A stretch of DNA of 14,777 bases from Zymogenus sp964542895 (GTDB lineage Bacteria > Desulfobacterota > Zymogenia > Zymogenales > Zymogenaceae), in NCBI GenBank assembly GCA_964542895.1, contig CAZIWT010000089.1, positions 1 to 14,777 on the forward strand, given 5' to 3'. The position numbers and the translations under genes were made by a program. The notes beneath the pieces were generated by a model that saw only the letters and a program-made list of their open reading frames with translations, did no database searches and had not been told where the DNA came from. The stretch's first letter is position 1. The number at the start of each line of letters is the position of its first letter. Of the stretch, positions 7,074 to 14,274 are shown piece by piece.

Positions 7074-7824
7074 CGAAGATATTTGGATTCCGATCCTGAT
7101 TACGATCCTCGCCGGGCTCTCCACCGGTATAGGGAGCGTCGCCTCCCTCTTCATCAAGGATTTCAGGCACTCCTATCTTTCCGTGACCCTCGGATTTTCC
7201 GCGGGCGTGATGATCTACGTCTCTTTCGTGGAGCTTTTGGGAAATTCCATCGAGGACGTAGGATTTGTGTGGGCAAACCTCGGCTTTTTCGGCGGGATCG
7301 CCTTTATGTTCCTCATAGACAGAATTGTGCCCCATAACTATTTCGAGGAGCAGGTGGAGAGCGCCTCCGAAAACAGCAGGCTGATGGATGCCGGGGTCTT
7401 CACCGCCGTGGGGATTGCGATTCACAATTTCCCGGAGGGAATGGGCGTCCTCTTCTCGTCGATCAGCGACCTCTCCCTGGGCATCCCCCTGGCGGTGGCG
7501 ATCGCCATACACAACATACCGGAGGGGATCGCCGTATCGATGCCGATCTACTACGCAACCAAGAGCAGAAAGACCGCCTTTCTATACTCCTTCTTTTCCG
7601 GTGTGGCGGAGCCGCTGGGTGCGATCATCGGGTTTTTCATCCTTCGCCCCTTCCTCAACGATTTCGTCCTTGCGATAACCCTGGCGGCGGTGGGGGGTAT
7701 TATGGTCTTCATCTCATTCGACGAGCTGCTTCCCCTCTCCTTCGACACCGGTGAAGAGCACCTGGCCATAGTCGGGTCCGTCGTCGGGATGGCGGTGATG
7801 GCGGTCTCCCTGTCCCTTATTTAG
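7066..7824 (+). CDS. zupT: ZupT-like ZIP family divalent metal transporter
   Basis: This inner-membrane ZIP transporter most likely imports zinc and possibly other divalent cations. Its length of 252 residues is close to that of Escherichia coli ZupT. It has about eight hydrophobic segments. The two metal-site helices carry HNFPEG (120-125) and HNIPEG (149-154), so H120, N121, E124, H149, N150 and E153 line the binuclear site; E182 in the next helix (GVAEPLG) is also conserved. The loop before this core (about 93-108) is acidic and short, without the His-rich stretch of eukaryotic ZIPs. The start is ATG 7066; its ribosome binding site is weak and too close, and translation may depend on the leader ORF at 7014. 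A methyltransferase gene follows 19 bases later, probably in the same transcript. No Zur-type operator was recognised. Confidence 0.9.
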   Translation: MVNEDIWIPILITILAGLSTGIGSVASLFIKDFRHSYLSVTLGFSAGVMIYVSFVELLGNSIEDVGFVWANLGFFGGIAFMFLIDRIVPHNYFEEQVESASENSRLMDAGVFTAVGIAIHNFPEGMGVLFSSISDLSLGIPLAVAIAIHNIPEGIAVSMPIYYATKSRKTAFLYSFFSGVAEPLGAIIGFFILRPFLNDFVLAITLAAVGGIMVFISFDELLPLSFDTGEEHLAIVGSVVGMAVMAVSLSLI

Positions 7825-7843
7825 AGTTAGAGGATCGTGATAA

Positions 7844-8485
7844 ATGGAAGATGAAAAGCGAACGAATAAAGAGAGGCGGTTCTGGAGGAGGTTCGCCCCC
7901 CGCTACGACCGGTTCATGAGAAGTCAGGTAGAAGAAAGCTATCGGATATTGACCGCCAAGATATTGGAGGAGGTTAAGGGGGGTGATTCGGTTGTAGAGG
8001 TCGCCACGGGAACGGGGCTGATCGCCCTCGAGGTGGCAGTAAAAGCGGCCGAAGTAACAGCCGTCGATATAACCCCGGAGATGGTCGCCCTTGCCGAAAA
8101 GAAGGCGAGGGAGCGAAAGATAGAAAACATTAAGTTTTTTATCGAGGACGCATATGCCCTTCCCTTTGAGGACCGCTCGTTTGACGTCGCCGTCTGCTCA
8201 AACGCCCTCCACAACATGACGGAGCCGAAAAGAGCCCTCATCGAGATGAGGCGGGTCTTAAAGGATACCGGGAAGCTTATGGCACCAACCTACTGCCACG
8301 GCGAGGGATTGAAATCGCGCATGATCTCGAGGCTCATGTCCCTATCGGGATTTCCCGGCTACCACAGGTTCACAGTAGAGGCGCTGTCTCGGCTCATAGG
8401 GGAATCGGGGTTCGAGGTAGAAAAGGTAGAGATCATCGAGGATCGAATCCCGCTGGCCTTTATCGTGGGCAGGCCGGGGGGATAA
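7844..8485 (+). CDS. Class I SAM-dependent methyltransferase
   Basis: This 213-residue cytoplasmic enzyme transfers a methyl group from S-adenosylmethionine to an unidentified acceptor. The N-terminal KERRFWRRFAPRYDRFM is typical of UbiE- or phospholipid N-methyltransferase-like members. Motif I is VEVATGTGL (51-59), the acidic residue after strand 2 is D75 (AVDITPEM), motif II-like DAYALPFEDRSFDVAVCSNALHN spans 102-124 and motif III is RRVLKDTGKL (136-145). The C-terminal part contains FTVEALSRLIGESGF, a common substrate-lid pattern. AGAGGA (7829-7834) lies nine bases before ATG 7844. It follows zupT with a 19-base gap, which implies cotranscription without showing a shared function. A ubiquinone/menaquinone or lipid substrate is possible, but I would not assign one. 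Confidence 0.85.
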   Translation: MEDEKRTNKERRFWRRFAPRYDRFMRSQVEESYRILTAKILEEVKGGDSVVEVATGTGLIALEVAVKAAEVTAVDITPEMVALAEKKARERKIENIKFFIEDAYALPFEDRSFDVAVCSNALHNMTEPKRALIEMRRVLKDTGKLMAPTYCHGEGLKSRMISRLMSLSGFPGYHRFTVEALSRLIGESGFEVEKVEIIEDRIPLAFIVGRPGG

Positions 8486-8510
8486 TAAGATAAGTGCAAA
8501 AGGAAAAACC

Positions 8511-8684
8511 GTGACGGAAAACGAGAGATACATCCACGGGACAGCGAAGGAGGAACGGGGGAGGCTGGGGCTCTTATACTCGGTCACCAACGGCTCCTTT
8601 ATTGACTTTTTAGGATAATATCTTGGCGACTTTCCGGGCGTTTCCCTCTTCCACTGGAACAGGGCCTCGGCGAGAAAGGGATGA
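8511..8684 (+). pseudogene. Remnant of a second SAM methyltransferase, internally deleted
   Basis: A GTG at 8511, preceded by AAAGGA, starts a frame that reads VTENERYIHGTAKEERGRLG and then LLYSVTNGSFIDFLG before TAA at 8616-8618. This is the characteristic N-terminus of a class of SAM methyltransferases (YIHGT..EE..RL...), which normally continues straight into the SAM-binding motif. Here that core is absent. The same frame continues after the stop as YLGDFPGVSLFHWNRASARKG and ends at TGA 8682-8684; this resembles a methyltransferase C-terminus, though less surely. The simplest reading is that a gene lost its middle part and now cannot make an enzyme. The N-terminal match is from memory of the family, not from a search. 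Confidence 0.55.
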
Positions 8685-8697
8685 TCTCTCTGACTAA

Positions 8698-10509
8698 ATG
8701 AGATATTTCATGAGACAGTGCACTACCGTATATCAAAAAGCCATACGGGGCATGACAAGGGGAGCTATCTCTCTTCTCTTTATCCTAATCATTGCAGGCA
8801 CGGCCCACGCCGGCAAAGATAAGGATATTACGATCGTCATACTGGGGGACAGGACGGCGGGACACCGGGAGGGAATCTACGGGGCCGTAATCGAGAAAGC
8901 GAGGGAGGATCGCCCCGACCTCTACGTTACAATCGGGGATCAGATCGAGGGCTACACTAGGGACGAGGCGGTGATCAACGCCCAGTGGCGCGAATATTTC
9001 AAGATCGTTAGGAGAATCAGGCGAAGGCTACTAATCCTACCCGGAAACCACGACGTCTGGAGCGGTGCCTCGGAGAAGATATGGATCAAGCGGACAGGGT
9101 GGGAGACCAACTACAGCACAGATTTCAGGGGGATCCACCTCGTCTTCTTCGAAAACGGCCGCTGGGCAAAGATCGATTCCCTGCCGGAAGAGAGGATTGC
9201 CTGGCTGGAGTCGGACCTCAAGGCGCACAGAAACGCAAAGCTGACCTTCGTCTTTTTCCACAGGCCCTACTGGTATTACACGCTGCCGTCGGGAAAGGCC
9301 GACCGTCTCCACGAGATATTTGCGGCCAACGGCGTCGACGCCGTCTTTTCAGGCCACCTCCACCGCCACGGCTCGGGAATATACGACGGGATTTACTACA
9401 CCATGGTCGGCTCCTCCGGCGGTGTCATGGAAGACAACGTCCCGATCAAGGGGCACTTCTACAACTACGTCAAGGTGGAGGTGAAGGGCTCCGACTTTTC
9501 GATAAAGACAGTCCCTCTCGATGGGGATAGGGAGCTTCCCGTGGATTTTGTTACGATAGCGGACCTAAAGTTCTTCGACAGGATTGAAGATCGATACGTA
9601 GTCCCCGAGGAGCTGTTTTTAGGCACCGACACATCTAAAAGTAAAAGTGAGTTGAGGATTAGTATAAAGAACATCAGGGATGTCAATCTGCCGTTCAAGA
9701 TAAAATGGGAGACAGGGGCCACAAACTGGGATATTAAACCGACAGAGGCGACCGTTGAGATTCCGGCGGGAGAGAAAGGAACGGCGACGTTTTTGGCCCT
9801 CGCTGCGGATCAACCCTATCCCCTCCCGAGGTTCGAGGTGGCGTATCCCTATCACGAGGGGAGGAGCTACGATTTCAGGGGAACCGTCAGGCTGACGAGG
9901 ATTCTCGAAGTTCCGAGGATTAAGGGTGTCACGGTAGACGGCCGGGTCGACGGGAGCGAATGGGATGGAACGGTTGTGGCATCCAACTTCTCCGATCCTC
10001 AAGGGATGTCGTCCAATATTTACGACACCCTCTTTCTCTTCGGTAGGGATGGGGAAAACCTCTACGTCCTCGCATCGTGCAGGGCGGACACGGAATACCT
10101 CGTTACCAACGCCGAGGGGCGGGACGGCGACGTCTTCAGGGACGACTCGATCGCGCTCATCATCTCGCCCGATCCGGATTCGAAGACCACCTATCAGCTT
10201 TTCGTCAATCCCCTAGGCGTCATCCTGGATCGGAAGATCGTAAAGGGAAAAGGTAGAAGGAGGAAGGCCGACCCATCCTGGGACGCCGGCTGCGAGGCGG
10301 GGGCGTACATCTCTCCCCACAATCCGAGCGGCTTCTACCAGCTGGAGCTCAAGATACCCCTGTCCGCCTTCGGGGCCGATCTGCCCAAAGTCGGCGATGA
10401 GTGGGGGATCAACTTCGGACGCCTTTCGGTAAAATCGGGGGAGCTGGCTGAATGGCAGTACCACGAATCGTCCGATCGCTATTTGGGAAGAATGGTTTTT
10501 ACAAGGTAG
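8698..10509 (+). CDS. Exported metallophosphoesterase with C-terminal CBM9-like domain
   Basis: This 603-residue exported protein joins a calcineurin-type phosphoesterase to two beta-rich domains. A signal peptide ends at AHA (36-38), so it acts in the periplasm or outside. The catalytic domain (about 43-275) has GDRTAG (50-55), IGDQ (79-82), GNHD (116-119), FFHRP (186-190) and GHLH (219-222). The first motif lacks the usual D-x-H histidine. Residues about 283-402 look like an immunoglobulin-type linker. Residues about 408-602 resemble a family 9 carbohydrate-binding (DOMON-like) domain: VDGRVDGSEWDG, an FRDDSIALIISP core and a YQLFVNPLG strand. The start at ATG 8698 is uncertain: no good ribosome binding site is seen, and ATG at 8752 would also leave a full signal peptide. 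Its substrate may be a phosphoester on a glycan or envelope polymer; that is inference. Confidence 0.88.
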   Translation: MRYFMRQCTTVYQKAIRGMTRGAISLLFILIIAGTAHAGKDKDITIVILGDRTAGHREGIYGAVIEKAREDRPDLYVTIGDQIEGYTRDEAVINAQWREYFKIVRRIRRRLLILPGNHDVWSGASEKIWIKRTGWETNYSTDFRGIHLVFFENGRWAKIDSLPEERIAWLESDLKAHRNAKLTFVFFHRPYWYYTLPSGKADRLHEIFAANGVDAVFSGHLHRHGSGIYDGIYYTMVGSSGGVMEDNVPIKGHFYNYVKVEVKGSDFSIKTVPLDGDRELPVDFVTIADLKFFDRIEDRYVVPEELFLGTDTSKSKSELRISIKNIRDVNLPFKIKWETGATNWDIKPTEATVEIPAGEKGTATFLALAADQPYPLPRFEVAYPYHEGRSYDFRGTVRLTRILEVPRIKGVTVDGRVDGSEWDGTVVASNFSDPQGMSSNIYDTLFLFGRDGENLYVLASCRADTEYLVTNAEGRDGDVFRDDSIALIISPDPDSKTTYQLFVNPLGVILDRKIVKGKGRRRKADPSWDAGCEAGAYISPHNPSGFYQLELKIPLSAFGADLPKVGDEWGINFGRLSVKSGELAEWQYHESSDRYLGRMVFTR

Positions 10510-10587
10510 GCAGTGTATCTTTAGAATTGTAAATGACTTCCAAATATTCGGTCAGACAACTTAAATAAACGTAATCTTCATATATAT

Positions 10588-10624
10588 AAAAAGCCCCCGA
10601 CCTGACCGGCCGGGGGTTTTGTTT
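10588..10624. terminator. Bidirectional intrinsic terminator between phosphoesterase and porin 1
   Basis: CCCCCG (10594-10599) pairs with CGGGGG (10611-10616), extended by CC/GG (10601-10602 with 10608-10609) around loop TGACC. T-rich tails flank it both ways: TTTTGTTT on the plus strand, and CTTTTTATAT on the minus strand. It therefore serves the convergent genes ending at 10509 and 10647. Confidence 0.8.
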
Positions 10625-10646
10625 GCTTTAGATTAAACTTTCAGGC

Positions 10647-12164
10647 TTAGAACTCATATAGCAGCTGGTTGCTGATAGACCAGATCTCCCCCCAGTCTCC
10701 CCGGGTGCCGTCCGCCTTCTCGTAATCCCAGGAGTCGCCGGTAAACAGCACGCCCACGTTCATCGAGTAGGTTAATCCCTCCATGATCTCGTAGGAGAAG
10801 CCGAAGTCAAGCTCCCAACCCAGGTCGTCGCTGGCATCCCAAGACTGATAGAAGTAGTTGCCGTAAACTACTGCCGGATGCGGATATGCTGATCCCTTGG
10901 CTGTAACGACGGCCGCTCTTGTGCCTAAAATATTCCAACCCACATCCTCAGTCCACTTCGCCCAGGTTACGGAGGCGTTCAGCGTCAGCTTCTCGATTGG
11001 GCAGATCTCGAAATAGAGCTTTACCGCCGTGATATTCTCGATCATATCCTGACCGTAGAGGCTGCCTCCCCATATGGAGTTTGTTCCGACACCGCCGTTG
11101 ACAAGGATGTTGTTAAAGGCGAAGTCGTCCTGGCTGATGTAGTTCATGTTGATGTTCTTCGTGGAGATGTCGTTCCACCAGTGGGCCTGACCGCTCCCCA
11201 TGATGAACGCCACGCCGACCCTCAAAAGGTCATTGTAGTAGGAGACATCGGCGTAGATGTTCCAGCCGGAGATAGTTAAAGTGTCAGGATCTGTGTCAGG
11301 ACCCAATGCAAAATTCGGTAAAGAGTTGATATAGGTAGCGTGGCCGTAAACCCAGCTCCCCTCGAGGGCGATGTCGATCATATCAGCGATGGTACCTGTG
11401 TAGCCAATCCCCCAGAAACCGACTACCGCCGAGTAAGCTCCATCACCCTGCCCCGTCGCTCTGTATGAAAAGGAATTACTCATCACCCCACCTATGATGA
11501 TATTATCTGCATTACTGTCAATCAGAACTCCTCCGAAGAGCTCGATCAGGTGATTCTCCACCGGGGTGATCTTTATATTTCCGGCGTAGAGGTCTGCATC
11601 CCAGTTATACCATCTGGTTCCGGCAGCCCAGGTTACATTATCCTTAACCTTTGCGTAAAGGGCTGATACCGCCAAAGGGCCCCAGGTATTCGCCCAGCGG
11701 AGGCCGGTAAGACCGATGGTTCCGGTTCCGCCGTCGCTGAACGCAAGGCCGTGCCCGTAGGTCTCAGGGAATTTACCCACGGTAAAGGTCCCGATCTTGG
11801 GGAGCGTAAACTCGATATAAGCCCAGTCGATGAAGTTGGTAGCGCTGTTGTTGATTCTAAGGTTCCTCTGCTGTCCCCAGGTGTCCTCAACAATATCGAA
11901 CCTTATCACCGCCTTTAGAAACTCGCTCCTCGTGTGGGTGATGGTGAGCCTGAACCTCTGATCGAACCAGCCGTCGTACTGGGCGTTCTCGTGGCTGATG
12001 TTGGTGCCAAAAACGTTTAGCTCATCTTCGATCTTCTTATCAAAGTTGTACTCGCTCCAAGCCCTCACCCGATATTCGCCGTTAAAGGTGGTCTCCGCGG
12101 CAAAGGCTGTAAACGCAGTGGCAACGAAAGCAATAGCGAGAGTCAGTACAATAATTTTTTTCAT
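10647..12164 (-). CDS. Outer-membrane porin-like beta-barrel protein, copy 1
   Basis: This 505-residue protein is predicted to form an outer-membrane beta-barrel channel. It begins with a signal peptide cut after AFA (20-22). The mature part is rich in alternating aromatic and polar residues and closes with ISNQLLYEF, ending in the phenylalanine recognised by the BAM assembly machinery. Blocks shared with its neighbours include HENAQYDGWFDQRFRLTITH, DIVEDTWGQQRNL and SGWNIYADVSYYNDL. AGAGGAGG lies five bases before ATG 12164. It is the most downstream of at least three same-strand paralogues and has its own promoter and terminator. It resembles uncharacterised porins of deltaproteobacteria; substrate unknown, and no published family can be named with certainty. 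Confidence 0.82.
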   Translation of the reverse strand: MKKIIVLTLAIAFVATAFTAFAAETTFNGEYRVRAWSEYNFDKKIEDELNVFGTNISHENAQYDGWFDQRFRLTITHTRSEFLKAVIRFDIVEDTWGQQRNLRINNSATNFIDWAYIEFTLPKIGTFTVGKFPETYGHGLAFSDGGTGTIGLTGLRWANTWGPLAVSALYAKVKDNVTWAAGTRWYNWDADLYAGNIKITPVENHLIELFGGVLIDSNADNIIIGGVMSNSFSYRATGQGDGAYSAVVGFWGIGYTGTIADMIDIALEGSWVYGHATYINSLPNFALGPDTDPDTLTISGWNIYADVSYYNDLLRVGVAFIMGSGQAHWWNDISTKNINMNYISQDDFAFNNILVNGGVGTNSIWGGSLYGQDMIENITAVKLYFEICPIEKLTLNASVTWAKWTEDVGWNILGTRAAVVTAKGSAYPHPAVVYGNYFYQSWDASDDLGWELDFGFSYEIMEGLTYSMNVGVLFTGDSWDYEKADGTRGDWGEIWSISNQLLYEF

Positions 12165-12221
12165 ATATACCTCCTCTAAAAAAGATGACTAAAAATGTAA
12201 AAAATAGCAATTCTTTGCATT

Positions 12222-12249
12222 TTTATCATAAAATTTTATATTATGTCAA
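12222..12249 (-). promoter_or_regulatory. Promoter of porin copy 1
   Basis: A perfect TTGACA (12244-12249) is followed after 16 bases by GATAAA (12222-12227) on the minus strand. The spacer contains ATAAAATTTTAT (12229-12240), a perfect 12-base palindrome that could be a repressor site or simply AT-rich sequence. The leader to ATG 12164 is about 50 bases. Confidence 0.5.
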
Positions 12250-12390
12250 GAAATAAATTAAGTTGTTCTAATTTTTACTCAATTTATAACTATTTTCAAA
12301 AACCGATTTTGATAATCAATTTACAGTTTATTACTCGATTCTCAAAAGATTCTTTTCAGACAGTCAGGGATCAAAGACAAAACCGCAAAT

Positions 12391-12427
12391 AACAAAGCCC
12401 CCGACCTGACCGGCCGGGGGCTTTGTT
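12391..12427 (-). terminator. Intrinsic terminator of porin copy 2
   Basis: AACAAAGCCCCCG (12391-12403) pairs with CGGGGGCTTTGTT (12415-12427), with inner CC/GG pairs and loop TGACC. The stem is longer than in copy 1, because the flanking A and T tracts also pair. The T-tract on the minus strand is interrupted (CTTTGTTA). Confidence 0.75.
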
Positions 12428-12450
12428 TGCTGTAGATTAAACTTTCAGGC

Positions 12451-13971
12451 TTAGAACTCATATAGCAGCTGGTTGCTGATAGACCAGATCTCTCCCCAGT
12501 CGCCCCGGGTTCCGTCAGCCATCTCGTAATCCCACGAGTCGCCGGTGAAGAGCACGCCAACACCCAAAGTATAGGTCAGCCCCTCCATGATCTCGTAGGA
12601 GAATCCGAAGTCGAGCTCCCAGCCCAGGTCGTCGCTGGCATCCCATGAATGGTATGGGTATGTGCCGTATTGAGCCGCCGGATGAGGATATGCCGAGCCC
12701 TTGGCTGTAACAATATTCGCCCTGTCCCCCATAGTGTTAGTACCCACCTCTTCGGTCCACTTGGCCCAGGTAACGGAAGCGTTAAGAGTCAGCTTATCCA
12801 TCGGGCATATCTCGAAGTAGAGTTTCACGGCGGTAATGTTCTCGATCATATCCTGGCCATACAAGCCGCCTCCCCAAATAGAGTTCGTGCCCCCTCCACC
12901 GTTGACGAGGATGTTGTTAAAGGCAAATTCATCCTGGCTGATGTAGTTCATGTTGATATTCTTTGTGGATATATCGTTCCACCAGTGGTGTTGACCGCTT
13001 CCCATGATGAACGCCAGACCGACCCTGAAGAGATCGTTGTAGTAGGAGACATCCGCGTAGATGTTCCAGCCTGAAATCGTTAAAGAGTCGGGATCAGAGT
13101 TGGGACTGGAAACACCGCGAGGGACTTTTGAAATCCATGTTGCGTGACCGTATATCCAGCTGTTTTCAAGCCTGATGTCTATCATATCGGCGATGGCTCC
13201 GGTGTAAGCAACGCCCCAGAAACCGATCACCGCTGAATATATTCCACCGCCGTTCCAATTGAACGAATACGAATTCCTCAACGTACCATCTGCAACGCCA
13301 AAGGCCACATCGTTATCGTCGGCATCGCTGTCGATAACAGCGCCGCCGAAGAGCTCGATCAGATGGTTCTCGGCGGGTGTGACTTTTAGATTTCCCGCGT
13401 AAAGGTCGGCATCCCAATTGTATGCCCTGTTCCACGTACCTACCGCTATTACGTTATCCTTTACCTTTGCGTAAAGAACCGATGCCGCCACAGGACCCCA
13501 GGCGTTTGCCCAGCGGGCACCGGTAAGGCCTATCGTTCCGTCACCCTCATCGCTGAATGCGAGGCCGTATCCGTAGGTCTCGTTGAATTTACCCACGGTA
13601 AAAGTACCTATCTGGGGAAGCGTGAACTCTATGTAAGCCAGATTGATAAAATCTGTATTACTGTTGTTCATCAACAGGTTTCTCTGCTGTCCCCAGGTGT
13701 CCTCGACAATATCCATCCTGATTACGGCCTTTAAAAAATCGCTTCTTGTATGAGTGATTGTAAGGCGGAACCTCTGGTCGAACCAGCCGTCGTACTGGGC
13801 GTTTTCGTGTGAGGGAAGAGGAGATGAAATCTCTTCCCACTTCTTTTCAAAGTTGTACTCATTATATGCCCTTACCCGATAAGTGCCGGAAAAAGATGTT
13901 TCAGCAGCCATTGCCGCAAAGGAAGCGGCTGAAAACACAACTGCAAGTACCAGAACCAATAGTTTTCTCAT
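12451..13971 (-). CDS. Outer-membrane porin-like beta-barrel protein, copy 2
   Basis: This 506-residue paralogue of the gene at 10647-12164 has the same plan: signal peptide cut after AMA (20-22), strands with alternating aromatic residues, and the identical C-terminal ISNQLLYEF. Over the last 166 residues I count about 21 differences from copy 1 by eye. Differences cluster in short stretches, such as residues 45-56, about 195-240, the PRGVSSPNSD stretch, and the GTNTMGDRANIV and AAQYGTYPYHSW segments, while the intervening strands are nearly unchanged. Such segments probably face outward. GGAGG lies six bases before ATG 13971. The individual promoter and terminator mean each copy can be regulated separately. 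Function as a general or substrate-specific porin is inferred. Confidence 0.82.
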   Translation of the reverse strand: MRKLLVLVLAVVFSAASFAAMAAETSFSGTYRVRAYNEYNFEKKWEEISSPLPSHENAQYDGWFDQRFRLTITHTRSDFLKAVIRMDIVEDTWGQQRNLLMNNSNTDFINLAYIEFTLPQIGTFTVGKFNETYGYGLAFSDEGDGTIGLTGARWANAWGPVAASVLYAKVKDNVIAVGTWNRAYNWDADLYAGNLKVTPAENHLIELFGGAVIDSDADDNDVAFGVADGTLRNSYSFNWNGGGIYSAVIGFWGVAYTGAIADMIDIRLENSWIYGHATWISKVPRGVSSPNSDPDSLTISGWNIYADVSYYNDLFRVGLAFIMGSGQHHWWNDISTKNINMNYISQDEFAFNNILVNGGGGTNSIWGGGLYGQDMIENITAVKLYFEICPMDKLTLNASVTWAKWTEEVGTNTMGDRANIVTAKGSAYPHPAAQYGTYPYHSWDASDDLGWELDFGFSYEIMEGLTYTLGVGVLFTGDSWDYEMADGTRGDWGEIWSISNQLLYEF

Positions 13972-14047
13972 TTTTTACCTCCAATTTTTCAAAATTCAAT
14001 CCAATACAATTTAGAGATATAGATATGCAAAGGACAAACGTTTTGGG

Positions 14048-14076
14048 AAAATATCAAAAAGCAAAGCAGATGTCAA
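14048..14076 (-). promoter_or_regulatory. Promoter of porin copy 2
   Basis: A perfect TTGACA (14071-14076) and TATTTT (14048-14053) are spaced by 17 bases on the minus strand, leaving a leader of about 70 bases. Apart from TTGACA and a TGCAAAG element downstream, which is also present in the copy 1 leader, the two promoter regions have diverged. Confidence 0.5.
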
Positions 14077-14190
14077 GAAAAAATATTATAGCATTTTAAT
14101 ATGATATTTGTGTCTATATTTACAGTTTAAAAAATATAGTGACAAACTCATTTCTTATAGAAAACTAAAAATAAATCGGCGATGAGGGTG

Positions 14191-14213
14191 TTGAGCACAA
14201 AAAGTGTGTTCAA
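14191..14213. repeat. Small inverted repeat next to the copy 3 terminator
   Basis: TTGAGCACA (14191-14199) and TGTGTTCAA (14205-14213) are inverted copies with one mismatch (a possible G-T pair) around the loop AAAAG. It lies just beyond the copy 3 terminator in that gene's direction and is absent after copies 1 and 2. It could be a backup hairpin or an operator. Confidence 0.35.
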
Positions 14214-14215
14214 TA

Positions 14216-14256
14216 AAAAGCCCCCGACCTATTCCGGCCGGGGGCTTTGTTTGTTT
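14216..14256 (-). terminator. Intrinsic terminator of porin copy 3
   Basis: CCCCCG (14221-14226) pairs with CGGGGG (14239-14244), with inner CC/GG pairs; the loop region differs from copies 1 and 2 (TATTC instead of TGACC). On the minus strand it is followed by CTTTTTATT, a good T-tract. Confidence 0.78.
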
Positions 14257-14274
14257 TAGATTAAGCTTTCGGGG

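Larger units (their letters stand above)
13972..14274. other. 303-base AT-rich intergenic region between porin copies 2 and 3
   Basis: It contains the ribosome binding site and promoter of copy 2 on the right-hand side of that gene, a small hairpin at 14191-14213 and the terminator of copy 3. The 14090-14190 stretch is almost entirely A and T, with no reading frame worth reporting. Confidence 0.6.

Noticed and set aside
12451..13971. The porin array as a polysaccharide or antigen phase-variation locus with site-specific inversion
   Set aside because: No recombinase gene, no inverted repeats bounding the copies and no silent cassettes are seen; all copies point the same way with intact starts where visible.
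10588..14256. The three GC-rich hairpins as a CRISPR or mobile repeat
   Set aside because: They lie at gene-sized intervals, each immediately after a paralogous stop codon, with flanks that belong to the duplicated gene unit. They are terminators.
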